Assembly: GCF_026626335.1 (NCBI RefSeq)
Contig: NZ_JAPNTZ010000003.1
Span: 1 to 64,000 of the forward strand
Reading direction: 5' to 3'
From: Paractinoplanes pyxinae
Lineage (GTDB): Bacteria; Actinomycetota; Actinomycetes; Mycobacteriales; Micromonosporaceae
DNA length: 64,000 nucleotides
Shown one piece after another: positions 31,673 to 40,682 of this stretch (positions are counted from its first letter, which is position 1; every line of letters starts with the position of its first letter). The notes under the pieces were generated by a model. The model saw only the letters and a program-made list of their open reading frames with translations, had not been told where the DNA came from and searched no databases. The position numbers and the translations under genes were made by a program.

Positions 31673-31732
31673 CCCTCCACCCTGCAAGTTCAACTTACGT
31701 TGAGGTCAAGCGGATCGGGGTATTCGCGGATC

Positions 31733-31915
31733 ATGAGCGATGAGCGCACCGAGCAGTACGAGGAATACGTGACCGAGGACGGGCCGGGTTCGGCCGACGG
31801 GAAGGCCGCGCCGGCCGAGCAGGAAGCGCACGGCGGCAGCATGGCGCCGGGCCTGGTCGACGACGCCGGCAACCAGATCGCCGAGCCGCCGCCCAACCCG
31901 CACGAACAGCCTTAG
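31733..31915 (+). CDS. Small acidic hypothetical protein
   Basis: A 60-residue hydrophilic, acidic ORF (DERTEQYEEYVTEDGPG..., ending PNPHEQP) in the 240-bp gap between two minus-strand genes. No Shine-Dalgarno is clear. Composition and third-position GC are gene-like. Its stop overlaps the stop of the WYL regulator. Confidence 0.5.
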   Translation: MSDERTEQYEEYVTEDGPGSADGKAAPAEQEAHGGSMAPGLVDDAGNQIAEPPPNPHEQP

Positions 31916-32868
31916 CCAGGCACTGCTTTGCCGAAGCGGGCGGCCACCGTCGCCACAGCCTCGCGTAGTTCGGGGCCTTCCTCGACGGTGAAGTCGATCG
32001 GGATGGTGGCCAGCCACTCCTGGGCGTACATCCGGGGGTTGGCCGTGGTGCCGGTGAGCACGCAGCGGTCGCCGTCCGGCTCGAGGGTGCCCATGGGGGA
32101 GCGGACCCACCGTTCCACCTCGTCGAACGGGGCGTGGAAGACCACCCGCGTCGGGTATTTCCAGCCGACGCCCAAATTGCGGTCGAGGGCGGCGACCGGG
32201 TCGAGGTCGTCCGGCGGCGTGAACGACTGCGGCAGGCGCTGCACGGCGTGGATGCGATCTATCCGGTACGTACGGATGGCGTCCGCCCGATGCGAGTGGC
32301 ACAACAGGTACCAGCGGCCGAACCGCACCACGACCGCCCACGGGTCGACCTCGGCGTCCCACTCGTCGCCGCCCTCGTTGCGATACGTGACCAGCACCCG
32401 GTGACGGTCGGCCACGGCCGCGACCAGGGCGCTGGTCCGGGCCGGGTCGGCGCGGGCGGCCCGGCGGTCGGGGGCGGCCGACGCGTACGCCCGCAGGGCC
32501 GCCGCCTGCCGGCCGATGCCCTCGGGCAGGGCGCGGATCACCTTGCTGAGCGCCGCCCCGACCAGGTCGTCGGCGTCGATGGCGGCCGGCTGCCCGTCGA
32601 GCACCGCCATCACCAGGCCGAGCGCCTGCTCCTCGGTGAACACGACGGGTGGCAGCCGGGTGCCGCGGCCCAGCCGGTAACCCCCGTACGGGCCGCGGAC
32701 CGCCTCGACCGGGATGCCGGCCTCGCGCAGGATCTCGACGTAGCGGCGGGCCGCCCGCTCGGTGACGCCCAGCTGGTCGGCGAGCTGGGTCGCGGTCGTA
32801 CCCGGGCGGGCCTGTAGGATTTCCAGGGTGCGCAATGCCCGCGCGGTGGGGCTCAAACCGGTCGGCAC
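31912..32868 (-). CDS. WYL-domain (YafY-type) transcriptional regulator
   Basis: The 318-residue protein has an N-terminal HTH (ALRTLEILQARPGTTATQLADQLGVTERAARRYVEIL), the linker GPYGGYRLGRG and a WYL domain (WAVVVRFGRWYLLCHSHRADAIRTYRIDRI). WYL regulators sense nucleotides or single-stranded nucleic acid. It is divergent from the hydrolase at 32922 (53-bp gap), its likely target. Confidence 0.9.
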   Translation of the reverse strand: MPTGLSPTARALRTLEILQARPGTTATQLADQLGVTERAARRYVEILREAGIPVEAVRGPYGGYRLGRGTRLPPVVFTEEQALGLVMAVLDGQPAAIDADDLVGAALSKVIRALPEGIGRQAAALRAYASAAPDRRAARADPARTSALVAAVADRHRVLVTYRNEGGDEWDAEVDPWAVVVRFGRWYLLCHSHRADAIRTYRIDRIHAVQRLPQSFTPPDDLDPVAALDRNLGVGWKYPTRVVFHAPFDEVERWVRSPMGTLEPDGDRCVLTGTTANPRMYAQEWLATIPIDFTVEEGPELREAVATVAARFGKAVPG

Positions 32869-32921
32869 ATTTTCGAACCTACCGGAAGCGGAACGTCCGG
32901 AATGGGTCCTAGGTTGGCCTC

Positions 32922-33590
32922 ATGACTGCAGAACAGATTGTGCTCGTGGGTGGCCTGTGGCTCGACGCCTCGGCCTGGAACGACGTGGTGTCCGATCTGG
33001 AGACCGCGGTGCCCGTGTCGCTGCCGGTGGACCGCGGGACGACGCTGGACGACCAGGTGGACGCGGTGCTCGCCGTCGTCGACGCCGCGCCGGGCAAGTC
33101 GGTCGTGGTCGGGCATTCGGCCGCCAGCTCGCTGGCCTGGATCGTGGCTGACCGCCGGCCCGGGAAGGTGGCCAAGGTGGTGCTGATCGGCGGCTTCCCG
33201 AACGCCGACGGCGAGAACTATTCGCCGTCCTTCCCGATCGTCGACGGCCTGATGCCGTTCCCCGGTTGGGAGCCCTTCGAGGGGCCGGACTCGGCCGACC
33301 TGGACGCCTCCGCCCGGCAGGCTTTCGAGGCGTCGGCGGTCGCGGTCCCCGAGCCGGTCGCCAAGGCGGTGGTCCGGCTGAGTGACGAGCGCCGGTACGA
33401 CGTACCCCTGGAACTGATCTGCCCGGAGTTCAGCCCGGCCGAGGTGCGCGAGTGGATCGCCGAGGGCGCGCTGCCCGAGCTGGTCAAGGCCAAGCACGTC
33501 GAGCTGGTCGACATCGACTCCGGCCACTGGCCGATGCTGACCCGCCCGGCCGAGCTGGCGGCCCTTCTGAAGAAGACGACGAACCAGTAG
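32922..33590 (+). CDS. Alpha/beta hydrolase
   Basis: A 222-residue cytosolic alpha/beta hydrolase (IVLVGGLWLDASAWNDVV). The nucleophile elbow GHSAASS and a late His in IDSGHWPMLTRPAEL complete the fold. Its short length and lack of lid match the EstA/salicylate-esterase-like group. It is divergent from the WYL regulator. Confidence 0.8.
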   Translation: MTAEQIVLVGGLWLDASAWNDVVSDLETAVPVSLPVDRGTTLDDQVDAVLAVVDAAPGKSVVVGHSAASSLAWIVADRRPGKVAKVVLIGGFPNADGENYSPSFPIVDGLMPFPGWEPFEGPDSADLDASARQAFEASAVAVPEPVAKAVVRLSDERRYDVPLELICPEFSPAEVREWIAEGALPELVKAKHVELVDIDSGHWPMLTRPAELAALLKKTTNQ

Positions 33591-33632
33591 AAGCGGGCAA
33601 ACCGTCCAAAAGCGCGGAGTAGTCTTCGGCGG

Positions 33633-33656
33633 GGCGGCCGGGAACGGGCGGCCGCC
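33633..33656. terminator. GC hairpin between hydrolase and ald
   Basis: GGCGGCCG (33633-33640) pairs with CGGCCGCC (33649-33656) over eight bases, 42 bases after the hydrolase stop. No T-run follows. It may end the hydrolase transcript or structure the ald leader. Confidence 0.4.
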
Positions 33657-33697
33657 GGGGACGTCACTCAGCGTTGAGAAAGGACGGTGTCGGCTCC

Positions 33698-34813
33698 ATG
33701 AAGGTCGGCATTCCCAGCGAGGTCAAGAACAACGAGTTCCGGGTGGCCATCACGCCCGCAGGGGTCTACGAGTTCCGCCGGGCCGGGCACGAGGTGCTGG
33801 TCCAGGCCGGGGCCGGCACCGGGTCGTCCATCACCGACGGTGACTACATCGCGGCCGGCGCGACCATTCTGAACACGGCCGACGAGGTGTGGGGCGAGGC
33901 CGAGCTCGTCCTCAAGGTCAAGGAGCCGATCGCCGAGGAGTACCCGCGCATGCGGCCCGGCCAGGTGCTGTTCACCTATCTGCACCTGGCCGCCTCGAAG
34001 GAGTGCACCGACGCGCTCCTCGACCGCAAGGTCACCGGCATCGCGTACGAGACAGTGGAACTGCCCGACCGCTCACTGCCGCTGCTCGCGCCCATGAGCG
34101 AGGTCGCCGGCCGCCTCGCGCCGCAGGTCGGGGCGTACCACCTGATGCGCTCCGGCGGCGGGCGGGGCGTGCTCATGGGCGGCGTTCCCGGCGTGTACGC
34201 GGCCAAGGTCGTGGTCATCGGGGCCGGGGTGTCCGGCATGAACGCGGCCGCCATCGCGCTCGGCATGCAGGCCGAGATCCTGGTGCTCGACCGCAACATC
34301 GCCCGGCTGCGCGCGGCCGACGCCGACTACCGGGGTCATCTGCAGACCGTCGCCTCCAACGCGTACGAGATCGAAAAGGCAGTTCTCGACGCCGACCTGG
34401 TCATCGGGGCCGTGCTGATCCCCGGCGCGAAGGCGCCCAACCTGGTCTCCAACGAGCTCGTCTCGCGCATGAAGCCGGGCAGCGTGCTGGTCGACATCTC
34501 GATCGACCAGGGCGGCTGCTTCGAGGACTCGCGCCCCACGACCCACGCCGACCCGGTCTATCAGGTGCACCAGTCGATGTTCTACTGCGTCGCGAACATG
34601 CCGGGCGCGGTGCCGCACACGAGCACCTACGCACTGACCAACGTCACCCTGCCGTACGCTCTGGAACTGGCCAATCTAGGCTGGCGGGACGCCCTGCGGG
34701 CCGACCACGCGCTCGCCCTGGGCCTGAACACCCACGACGGGCGCGTCACCTACGGACCGGTCGCGGAGGCACACGGCATGGCAGCAGTCGACCTGGCAGA
34801 GGTGCTCAACTGA
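33698..34813 (+). CDS. ald: Alanine dehydrogenase
   Basis: The 371-residue enzyme converts pyruvate and ammonia to L-alanine with NADH. It shows [17 protein letters not shown], the active-site Lys and His in VKVKEP and TYLHLA, and the NAD motif [16 protein letters not shown] 33698 gives exactly the length of the M. tuberculosis enzyme. The AAAGGA upstream is about 14 bases away, and an in-frame TTG at 33674 is less likely. Confidence 0.95.
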   Translation: MKVGIPSEVKNNEFRVAITPAGVYEFRRAGHEVLVQAGAGTGSSITDGDYIAAGATILNTADEVWGEAELVLKVKEPIAEEYPRMRPGQVLFTYLHLAASKECTDALLDRKVTGIAYETVELPDRSLPLLAPMSEVAGRLAPQVGAYHLMRSGGGRGVLMGGVPGVYAAKVVVIGAGVSGMNAAAIALGMQAEILVLDRNIARLRAADADYRGHLQTVASNAYEIEKAVLDADLVIGAVLIPGAKAPNLVSNELVSRMKPGSVLVDISIDQGGCFEDSRPTTHADPVYQVHQSMFYCVANMPGAVPHTSTYALTNVTLPYALELANLGWRDALRADHALALGLNTHDGRVTYGPVAEAHGMAAVDLAEVLN

Positions 34814-34815
34814 CA

Positions 34816-35721
34816 GTGCAGCGCGTCATCCAGGCCTACCTCGATCACCTCACCGTCGAGCGTGGGCTGTCGCGCAACACCCTCACGTCGTACCGGCGTG
34901 ACCTCGACCGCTACGCCCGGTGGCTCGCCGAGGAGGGGATCGACGATCTCGCCTCGGTGGGCTCCGGCCAGGTCACCGCCCACCTGGCCACGCTGCGGGC
35001 CGAGGGGCTGGCCTCGTCGTCGGCCGCCCGGGCGATCAGCGCCGTCCGCGGCCTGCACCGCTTCGCCGCCCGCGAGGGCGTGGTCGGGGTCGACGTCGCG
35101 GCCGAGGTCCGCCCGCCCGCGCCACCCCGGCGCCTGCCCAAGGCCCTCGATGTCGACCAGGTCACCCGGCTGCTCGACGTGCCCGCCGACACCCCGCTCG
35201 GCCTGCGCGACAAGGCGTTGCTCGAATTCCTGTACGGCACCGGCGCGCGCATCTCCGAGGCGGTCGGGGCGGCCATCGACGACCTCGAGCTCGGCGACGA
35301 GCCGGCCGCCGTCCTGCACGGCAAGGGCGGACGCACGCGGCTGGTCCCGGTCGGTGGGTACGCGAAAGCGGCGTTGGGGGCTTATCTCGTACGAGGGAGA
35401 CCTGCGCTGGCCGCCAACGGCAAGGGAACACCAGCGGTCTTCCTGAACGCCCGGGGTGGACAGTTGTCGAGGCAGAGCGCCTGGACGATCCTGCACCGGG
35501 CCGCCTCCACGGCCGGCCTGCCCGTCGACGGGCCGCACGCGGTGAGCCCGCACACGCTGCGGCACTCCTACGCCACGCATCTGCTCGACGGCGGCGCGGA
35601 CGTCCGCGTCGTACAGGAACTGCTGGGTCACGCCTCGGTGACCACGACGCAGGTCTACACCCTGGTCACGGTGGACCGGCTGCGCGAGGTGTACGCGACC
35701 GCGCACCCGCGCGCTCGTTAG
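34816..35721 (+). CDS. xerD: Tyrosine recombinase XerD family
   Basis: The 301-residue protein has a SAM-like N-terminal domain ([23 protein letters not shown]). The catalytic residues are Arg in GTGARISE, Lys in HGKGGRTR, His-x-x-Arg in [12 protein letters not shown], His in LGHASV and Tyr in QVYTLV. It resolves chromosome dimers at dif. GTG 34816 is taken as start. CTG 34810 would overlap the ald stop and sits five bases after AGAGGTG, so it is a serious alternative. Position matches Rv1701. Confidence 0.93.
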   Translation: MQRVIQAYLDHLTVERGLSRNTLTSYRRDLDRYARWLAEEGIDDLASVGSGQVTAHLATLRAEGLASSSAARAISAVRGLHRFAAREGVVGVDVAAEVRPPAPPRRLPKALDVDQVTRLLDVPADTPLGLRDKALLEFLYGTGARISEAVGAAIDDLELGDEPAAVLHGKGGRTRLVPVGGYAKAALGAYLVRGRPALAANGKGTPAVFLNARGGQLSRQSAWTILHRAASTAGLPVDGPHAVSPHTLRHSYATHLLDGGADVRVVQELLGHASVTTTQVYTLVTVDRLREVYATAHPRAR

Positions 35722-35877
35722 AGCATTGCGCACCCATAGACAGCGACACGCCGACAGGCTGGCCCGGATCGACGGCGCCCGTGGCGTACAGTCGGGCATC
35801 GACCGTACTTACCCGCGGCGGAAAACCGAAAGAAACCATGGGTGAGGCAACTACGAGTCGGGGAGGGGGCGGAGGGC

Positions 35878-36807
35878 ATGGCAGGAAACGATCGGGCAGA
35901 GGCCTGGACCTCGGCGCTCCGCGAGCAACAGGGCTCCATGGATCTCGGCGCCGACCTCGGTCCGGCCGACCCCACGGCGTACACGATGCGCCGTCCGATC
36001 CCCGAGCCGATGCCGACCGACCGGCACGGCCCCGCGCGGATCATCGCCCTCGCCAACCAGAAGGGCGGCGTCGGCAAGACCACCACGACGATCAACCTGG
36101 GCGCGGCCCTGGCCGAGTACGGCCGCAAGGTGCTGCTGGTCGACTTCGACCCCCAGGGCGCGTGTTCCGTCGGTCTCGGCGTCAACCCGCACAACCTCGA
36201 CCTCAGCATCTACAACCTGCTCATGCAGGACGACGTGACCGCTGAGGACGTCATCATCAAGACCGACGTGGCCGGGCTGCACCTGCTGCCGGCCAACATC
36301 GACCTCTCGGCGGCCGAGATCCAGCTGGTCAACGAGGTCGCGCGCGAGATGGCGCTGGCCCGGGTGCTGCGCTCGGTCCGCAAGGAGTACGACTTCATCC
36401 TGATCGACTGCCAGCCCTCGCTGGGCCTGCTGGCGATCAACGCGCTGACCATCGCGCACGGCGTGCTCATCCCGCTCGAGTGCGAGTTCTTCTCGCTGCG
36501 CGGCGTGGCCCTGCTGCTCGACACGATCGACAAGGTGCGCGAGCGCCTGAACTTCGACCTCGAGCTCGAGGGCATCCTGGCCACGATGTACGACTCCCGC
36601 ACCACCCACTGCCGCCAGGTGCTGCAGCGCGTGGTCGAGGCGTTCGGCGACAAGGTGTACCAGACCGTCATCACCAAGACGGTGAAGTTCCCCGAGTCCA
36701 CCGTGGCCGGCGCGCCGATCCTAACGCTCGACCCGGCCTCGTCCGGCGCCCGCAACTACCGGCAGCTCGCCCGCGAGGTCATCGCCGCCAAGGCTGAGCG
36801 CGGCTGA
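35878..36807 (+). CDS. ParA/Soj-family ATPase
   Basis: The 309-residue protein has a disordered N-terminal extension (residues 1-50), then the deviant Walker A QKGGVGKTTTTINLGAALA (about residues 61-79), Walker A' VDFDPQGA and Walker B LIDCQPSLG. It matches the ParA homologue encoded beside scpA in actinobacteria (Rv1708 position), distinct from the oriC ParA. No parB follows. It may position SMC or another cargo, which is inference. Confidence 0.9.
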   Translation: MAGNDRAEAWTSALREQQGSMDLGADLGPADPTAYTMRRPIPEPMPTDRHGPARIIALANQKGGVGKTTTTINLGAALAEYGRKVLLVDFDPQGACSVGLGVNPHNLDLSIYNLLMQDDVTAEDVIIKTDVAGLHLLPANIDLSAAEIQLVNEVAREMALARVLRSVRKEYDFILIDCQPSLGLLAINALTIAHGVLIPLECEFFSLRGVALLLDTIDKVRERLNFDLELEGILATMYDSRTTHCRQVLQRVVEAFGDKVYQTVITKTVKFPESTVAGAPILTLDPASSGARNYRQLAREVIAAKAERG

Positions 36808-36811
36808 CTCT

Positions 36812-37480
36812 GTGCTATACGCCCTCGGCGAGCCGGTGGCTTTTGTCGCCCTGGTTCTCTCGTTCCTGCTCGCGCTCGTGCTGCGCGCCGTCGCCATCCG
36901 GCTGACCGCGCGCAGCCTCGGCCTGGCCGAACGCCGCGACACCATCGCGCCCCGGCTGCGCGAGGACGTCGACCCGTTCGGCGCGGTCGCGGCGGCGCTG
37001 GGCGGCATGGGCTGGGGCAAGATCCTCACGGTGGACGACGTGCCCCGCTACCGCGGGAAGGCCCGGGCCATCCTGGTCTTCCTGGCCGGTCCGGTGCTGT
37101 GCATCCTGGTCTCCCAGCTGCTGTTGCTGGGCTACGCATTGGCGTACCCGGAAAATGTCTTGTCGTTAATCGGACCGGCCGACGTGCTGCTCGGCATCGG
37201 GCTGCCGTTCGTCCACCAGGTCGTGTTGTCGCTGGCCGTGGGCCTGTTGTGCTTCGGAATCCTGGCGCTCGTCCCGATCCCGCCGCTGGACGGTTTCGGC
37301 GTCCTCTACAACGCCCTCACCCGGCCCGGTAGGGGTATGCAGTGGATGCGGCTGTGGTTCGAGGACAAGAACATCGGCGTGTTGGTGCTGCTCATCCTGT
37401 GCCTGTTCCCGTTCGGGGCGCCGTTCCTGCTGCAGATCCTGAACGCGCTCGGCCTGGTCTTCATCCGCGTCTGGGGATAA
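36812..37480 (+). CDS. Degenerate site-2 protease (M50) family membrane protein
   Basis: The 222-residue protein has about five membrane segments and the closing S2P motif VPIPPLDGFG, plus a DPFGAV...GWGK segment seen in bacterial M50 proteases. The HExxH zinc motif expected in the first helix pair is absent: the aligned stretch reads LRAVAIRL. It is therefore probably an inactive pseudoprotease. The GTG start lies four bases after the parA stop, so the pair is co-transcribed. Confidence 0.72.
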   Translation: MLYALGEPVAFVALVLSFLLALVLRAVAIRLTARSLGLAERRDTIAPRLREDVDPFGAVAAALGGMGWGKILTVDDVPRYRGKARAILVFLAGPVLCILVSQLLLLGYALAYPENVLSLIGPADVLLGIGLPFVHQVVLSLAVGLLCFGILALVPIPPLDGFGVLYNALTRPGRGMQWMRLWFEDKNIGVLVLLILCLFPFGAPFLLQILNALGLVFIRVWG

Positions 37481-37492
37481 TCCCTGATTCGT

Positions 37493-37515
37493 GCCTCCGG
37501 GGGAAACCTGGAGGC
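37493..37515. terminator. Hairpin after the parA-S2P pair
   Basis: GCCTCC (37493-37498) pairs with GGAGGC (37510-37515) 13 bases after the stop. It lacks a T-run and could equally be the first element of the leader of the gene at 37588. Confidence 0.35.
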
Positions 37516-37587
37516 GATCTGTGGCGCGCGGGGAGCACTCTGAAGACCAGTCCACTTCCATCGGCTCATCCACCGGAGTTGATCGAG

Positions 37588-37872
37588 ATGCGTAGCCAGA
37601 TGCTCGCCGCCCGCGCCGCCGCCCTGTTCGCCAGCGACCTGCCCAGCGGGTCGCGCCCGGACGCCACCTCCGTCGAGAACGCGATCGCCGTGTCGGTGCG
37701 TCGCTCGGGCGGGACGCGGGGGTGCGTGGCCGCCTTGGCCGCCGCCTACGGCGACTACCCCGAGACCGCAGTTGTGCGCATGCGCTGGGCGCGGAGCGTG
37801 ATCCAAAGTGTGTACGAACCTACGCCTGCCTCTATGCCTGTTCCTACGCCGGCGCTGGCGCTGGCCGCCTGA
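37588..37872 (+). CDS. Conserved small hypothetical protein
   Basis: A 94-residue Ala/Arg-rich helical protein (MRSQMLAARAAALFASDLPSG, VSVRRSGGTRGCVAALAAAYGDYPETAVVRMRWA). GGAG lies nine bases before the ATG. I believe similar short proteins occur widely in Micromonosporaceae but know no function. Its last codons run into the first of two tandem hairpins. Confidence 0.65.
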   Translation: MRSQMLAARAAALFASDLPSGSRPDATSVENAIAVSVRRSGGTRGCVAALAAAYGDYPETAVVRMRWARSVIQSVYEPTPASMPVPTPALALAA

Positions 37873-37935
37873 GCGCCGGCTTTTCGCTTCTTTGCCGGCG
37901 CTGGCGCTGGCCGCTTGAGCGCCGGCTCTCCGCTT
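37848..37935. terminator. Tandem-duplicated terminator hairpins
   Basis: A 42-bp unit is repeated with a 46-bp period (37848-37889 and 37894-37935). Each copy contains GCCGGCGCT paired with AGCGCCGGC across a 15-base loop, and the first is followed by TTTT. The units lie between convergent genes and the first overlaps the stop of the gene ending at 37872. Confidence 0.8.
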
Positions 37936-37960
37936 GGTCGCCGGCGCCCTCCCGGTGGCG

Positions 37961-38377
37961 TCAGCGGGCGGTGATCACGGCGATCGGGAACTTGCGGTCG
38001 GTCTTGGTCTCGTAGTCGGCGGCGTCCGGCCAGTAGGCCCGCCACACGCCGTACAGGCGCTCCCAGTCCTCGTCCCGGCCGGGACGGGCGACGCGGTGAT
38101 CGGCCTTCAGCGTCTGCGCGCCGAGTTCGATGGTCACCGGGCCGTCGACAGCCTCGAGGTTGGCCACCCACTGCGGGTCGTCCGGGGCGCCGCCGGCGCT
38201 GCCGCAGACCAGGTACGAATCGCCGTCGGGCGCCGCGACCAGCGGATTGATGGTCACCTTGCCGGTCTTGCGGCCGGGTGTGTGCAGCAGAAGTGTGGTC
38301 TTGCCCTCCCAGTGGCCGCCGAGCACCCCGTCGTGGGCGCGGAAGTTTTCGATGACTGAGTCATTGAACGAAGCCAT
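37961..38377 (-). CDS. Deazaflavin (F420)-dependent nitroreductase family protein
   Basis: The 138-residue protein resembles the Ddn family: FNDSVIENFRAHDGVLGGHWEGKTTLLLHTPGRKTGK, then NPLVAAPDGDSYLV and SAGGAPDDPQWVANLEA. These enzymes use F420H2 to reduce quinones or nitroaromatics at the membrane. ATG 38377 is preferred over an upstream extension without similarity. It is divergent from scpA. Confidence 0.85.
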   Translation of the reverse strand: MASFNDSVIENFRAHDGVLGGHWEGKTTLLLHTPGRKTGKVTINPLVAAPDGDSYLVCGSAGGAPDDPQWVANLEAVDGPVTIELGAQTLKADHRVARPGRDEDWERLYGVWRAYWPDAADYETKTDRKFPIAVITAR

Positions 38378-38507
38378 GGTCCGACGATAGTTGACGGCGG
38401 TAGTTTCCGGTTTCGGCGCCGTCCCCGCGTCCGTCCGATATATCCGGTCCGGCCAGTCACCCACCGTCGCCTCCGGCGTTGATCATGAGGAGCGATGGGA
38501 GTGACCT

Positions 38508-40682
38508 GTGAGGCGGGAGCAGGTTGTCGGAGCCGTGGTCTACGGTCAGTTCGTGCCAGAAGAGTCGACCCATCCGCCCACGCCGCCCGCTCCGGGCGAC
38601 GTTGCGGCCGTTCCCGAGGGGGCGCCGACGCCGGCTGCTCTTGAGGAGGCGGCGGCTGACGCCGTCCCCGTGGCCGTCGAAGGTGTCGTCGTGGATGCCG
38701 AGGGCAACCCGATCGACGACGGCAAGTTCCTCGTCCGGCTCGACAACTTCACCGGCCCGTTCGACCTGCTGCTGCAGCTCATCGGCAAGCACAAGCTCGA
38801 CGTCACCGAGGTCGCGCTGCACCAGGTCACCGACGACTTCATCGCGTACATCCGGGCCATGGGCGACGACTGGGATCTCGGCGAGGCCAGCGAGTTCCTG
38901 CTGGTGGCGGCCACCCTGCTCGACCTGAAGGCGGCCCGGCTGCTGCCCGCGGCCGACGTCGAGGACGAGGAAGACCTGGCCCTGCTCGAAGCGCGCGACC
39001 TGCTGTTCGCCCGGCTCCTGCAGTACAAGGCGTACAAAGAGGCCGCCTCGCACATCATGGAACTCGAGATCAACGGCATGCGCCGCTGGCCCCGGGCCGT
39101 GTCGATGGAGCCGCGCTACGCCGAGGCCCTGCCCGAACTGGTGCTGGGCATCGGCCCCGAGCGCCTGTTCAAGCTGGCCCTCAAACAGTTCGCGCCCAAG
39201 CCCGGCCCGCCCGAGGTGTCGATCGCCCACATCCACCAGGTGCGGGTCAGCGTCCGCGAACACGCCACCCTGCTGCGAGACCGCCTGCGCCGCGCCGGCC
39301 AGGCCACGTTCTCACTGCTGGCGGCCGACTGCGAGAACACGCTCGAGGTGGTGGCCCGCTTCCTGGCCTTGCTCGAGCTCTACCGCGAGGGCCTGATCGA
39401 CTTCGACCAGCCCGTCTCCCTCGACGAACTGACAGTCCGCTGGATAGGCGGCGACACCGCCGACGCCGACCTCGACATCGACGACTACGAAGGAACCAAG
39501 CCCGACCCCGCCGCCGACACACCACCCACAGACCCCGAAGCCGACATCGAAGCTGACGATGTCGACCTGGACGTCGCCGACGTCGATGGCGCCATGCCTC
39601 TGTCCGTCGCCGACCTGTCACGGGCCGACGTTGACGACGACGACGCCGACGATGACCTGGACATCGACGACTACGAAGGCACCAGACCCAACCCCTCCGC
39701 CGACACGCCACCCACCGACGCCGGAGCCGACATCGAAGCTGACGATGTCGACCTGGACGTCGCCGACGTCGATGGCGCCAGGCCTCTGTCCGTCGCCGAC
39801 CTGTCACGGGCCGACGTTGACGACGACGCCGACGATGACCTGGACATCGACGACTACGAAGGCGCCAGACCCAACCCCTCCGCCGACACGCCACCCACCG
39901 ACGCCGAAGCCGACGATGTCGACCTGGACGTCGCCGACTTCGACGGCGCCATGCCTCTGTCCGTCGCCGACATTGCAACGGTCGACACTTCACCAGCCGA
40001 CGCCGACGGCGACGCTGGCGAGCGCGAGCTGGACGATGGCGCCACCCGCGATCTGGATGTCGCCGCACGTGAGTCAAGAAACACCGACTCCGACCTCGAC
40101 GACTACGAGCGCATCGACTCCGGCCTCGGCGCGGGCGACATCCCGCTGGCCCAAATCCGCTCGACTGTCGGTGATCTTGGCGGCATCGCGGACGAGTCGG
40201 GAGACGCCGACTTCGACGACTACGAAGGCACAGACTCTGACCTTGGCGTCGGCAACACCCCCTTACCCATCAGCCCTTATATCGCCGATGATCTTGGTTC
40301 TGTGGCAGGCGAGTCGGAAGACGACCTCGACGACCACCAGAATGCCGATCTCGGCCCCGTCGTGGGTCGCACCCCGACGGCTGGCTTCCCCGCCGGTGAC
40401 CTTGGCGTTGGTGGGCGCGAGCCGGACGACTCCGCCGACTGGGAGCCGGTCGCGGTCGGGGACGAATCGGGCGGCGCCGGCCGGGGAGGCTGGGGGGCTG
40501 CCGGGGGTGAGGGCGACAGTCCTCCACGGGGCCTGAGCGTCGGCAATGAGTCGCCCGGCTCGGAGGGGCGGGGTGGGGAATCGCCTGAGTCGGGTACTGG
40601 CGGGGTGGATGACCGACTTGACGCGGGCCGCCCGCGTGATGATCTTGGCCAGGTAGACGACGACGCGGAGGGACGATCGTGA
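38508..40682 (+). CDS. scpA: Segregation and condensation protein ScpA with long acidic C-terminal extension
   Basis: The 724-residue protein is about 2.5 times normal size. Residues 1-70 are a Pro/Ala-rich lead. Residues about 72-320 are the ScpA kleisin: FLVRLDNFTGPFDLLLQLI, VTDDFIAYI, FLLVAATLLDLKAARLLP and the C-terminal winged helix ending DELTVRWIGG. Residues 321-724 are an acidic extension of Asp-rich repeats (DLDIDDYEG, DDVDLDVADVDGA). ScpA bridges SMC heads with ScpB. GTG 38508 follows GGGAG. It overlaps scpB by four bases. Confidence 0.93.
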   Translation: MRREQVVGAVVYGQFVPEESTHPPTPPAPGDVAAVPEGAPTPAALEEAAADAVPVAVEGVVVDAEGNPIDDGKFLVRLDNFTGPFDLLLQLIGKHKLDVTEVALHQVTDDFIAYIRAMGDDWDLGEASEFLLVAATLLDLKAARLLPAADVEDEEDLALLEARDLLFARLLQYKAYKEAASHIMELEINGMRRWPRAVSMEPRYAEALPELVLGIGPERLFKLALKQFAPKPGPPEVSIAHIHQVRVSVREHATLLRDRLRRAGQATFSLLAADCENTLEVVARFLALLELYREGLIDFDQPVSLDELTVRWIGGDTADADLDIDDYEGTKPDPAADTPPTDPEADIEADDVDLDVADVDGAMPLSVADLSRADVDDDDADDDLDIDDYEGTRPNPSADTPPTDAGADIEADDVDLDVADVDGARPLSVADLSRADVDDDADDDLDIDDYEGARPNPSADTPPTDAEADDVDLDVADFDGAMPLSVADIATVDTSPADADGDAGERELDDGATRDLDVAARESRNTDSDLDDYERIDSGLGAGDIPLAQIRSTVGDLGGIADESGDADFDDYEGTDSDLGVGNTPLPISPYIADDLGSVAGESEDDLDDHQNADLGPVVGRTPTAGFPAGDLGVGGREPDDSADWEPVAVGDESGGAGRGGWGAAGGEGDSPPRGLSVGNESPGSEGRGGESPESGTGGVDDRLDAGRPRDDLGQVDDDAEGRS
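39468..40020 (+). repeat. Three about 185-bp in-frame repeats in scpA
   Basis: Units start at 39468, 39654 and 39837 (periods 186 and 183 bp), each encoding DLDIDDYEG...PLSVAD. The first two are nearly identical; the third lacks three codons and diverges at its end. Degenerate DDYEG remnants continue to about 40230, indicating older duplications. Confidence 0.88.

Noticed and set aside
34816..35721. Phage integrase
   Set aside because: Length, motifs and conserved neighbours (ald, parA, scpA) identify a chromosomal XerD.
37481..37587. Riboswitch in the leader of the gene at 37588
   Set aside because: One hairpin and purine-rich stretches are present, but I could not match any known riboswitch core.
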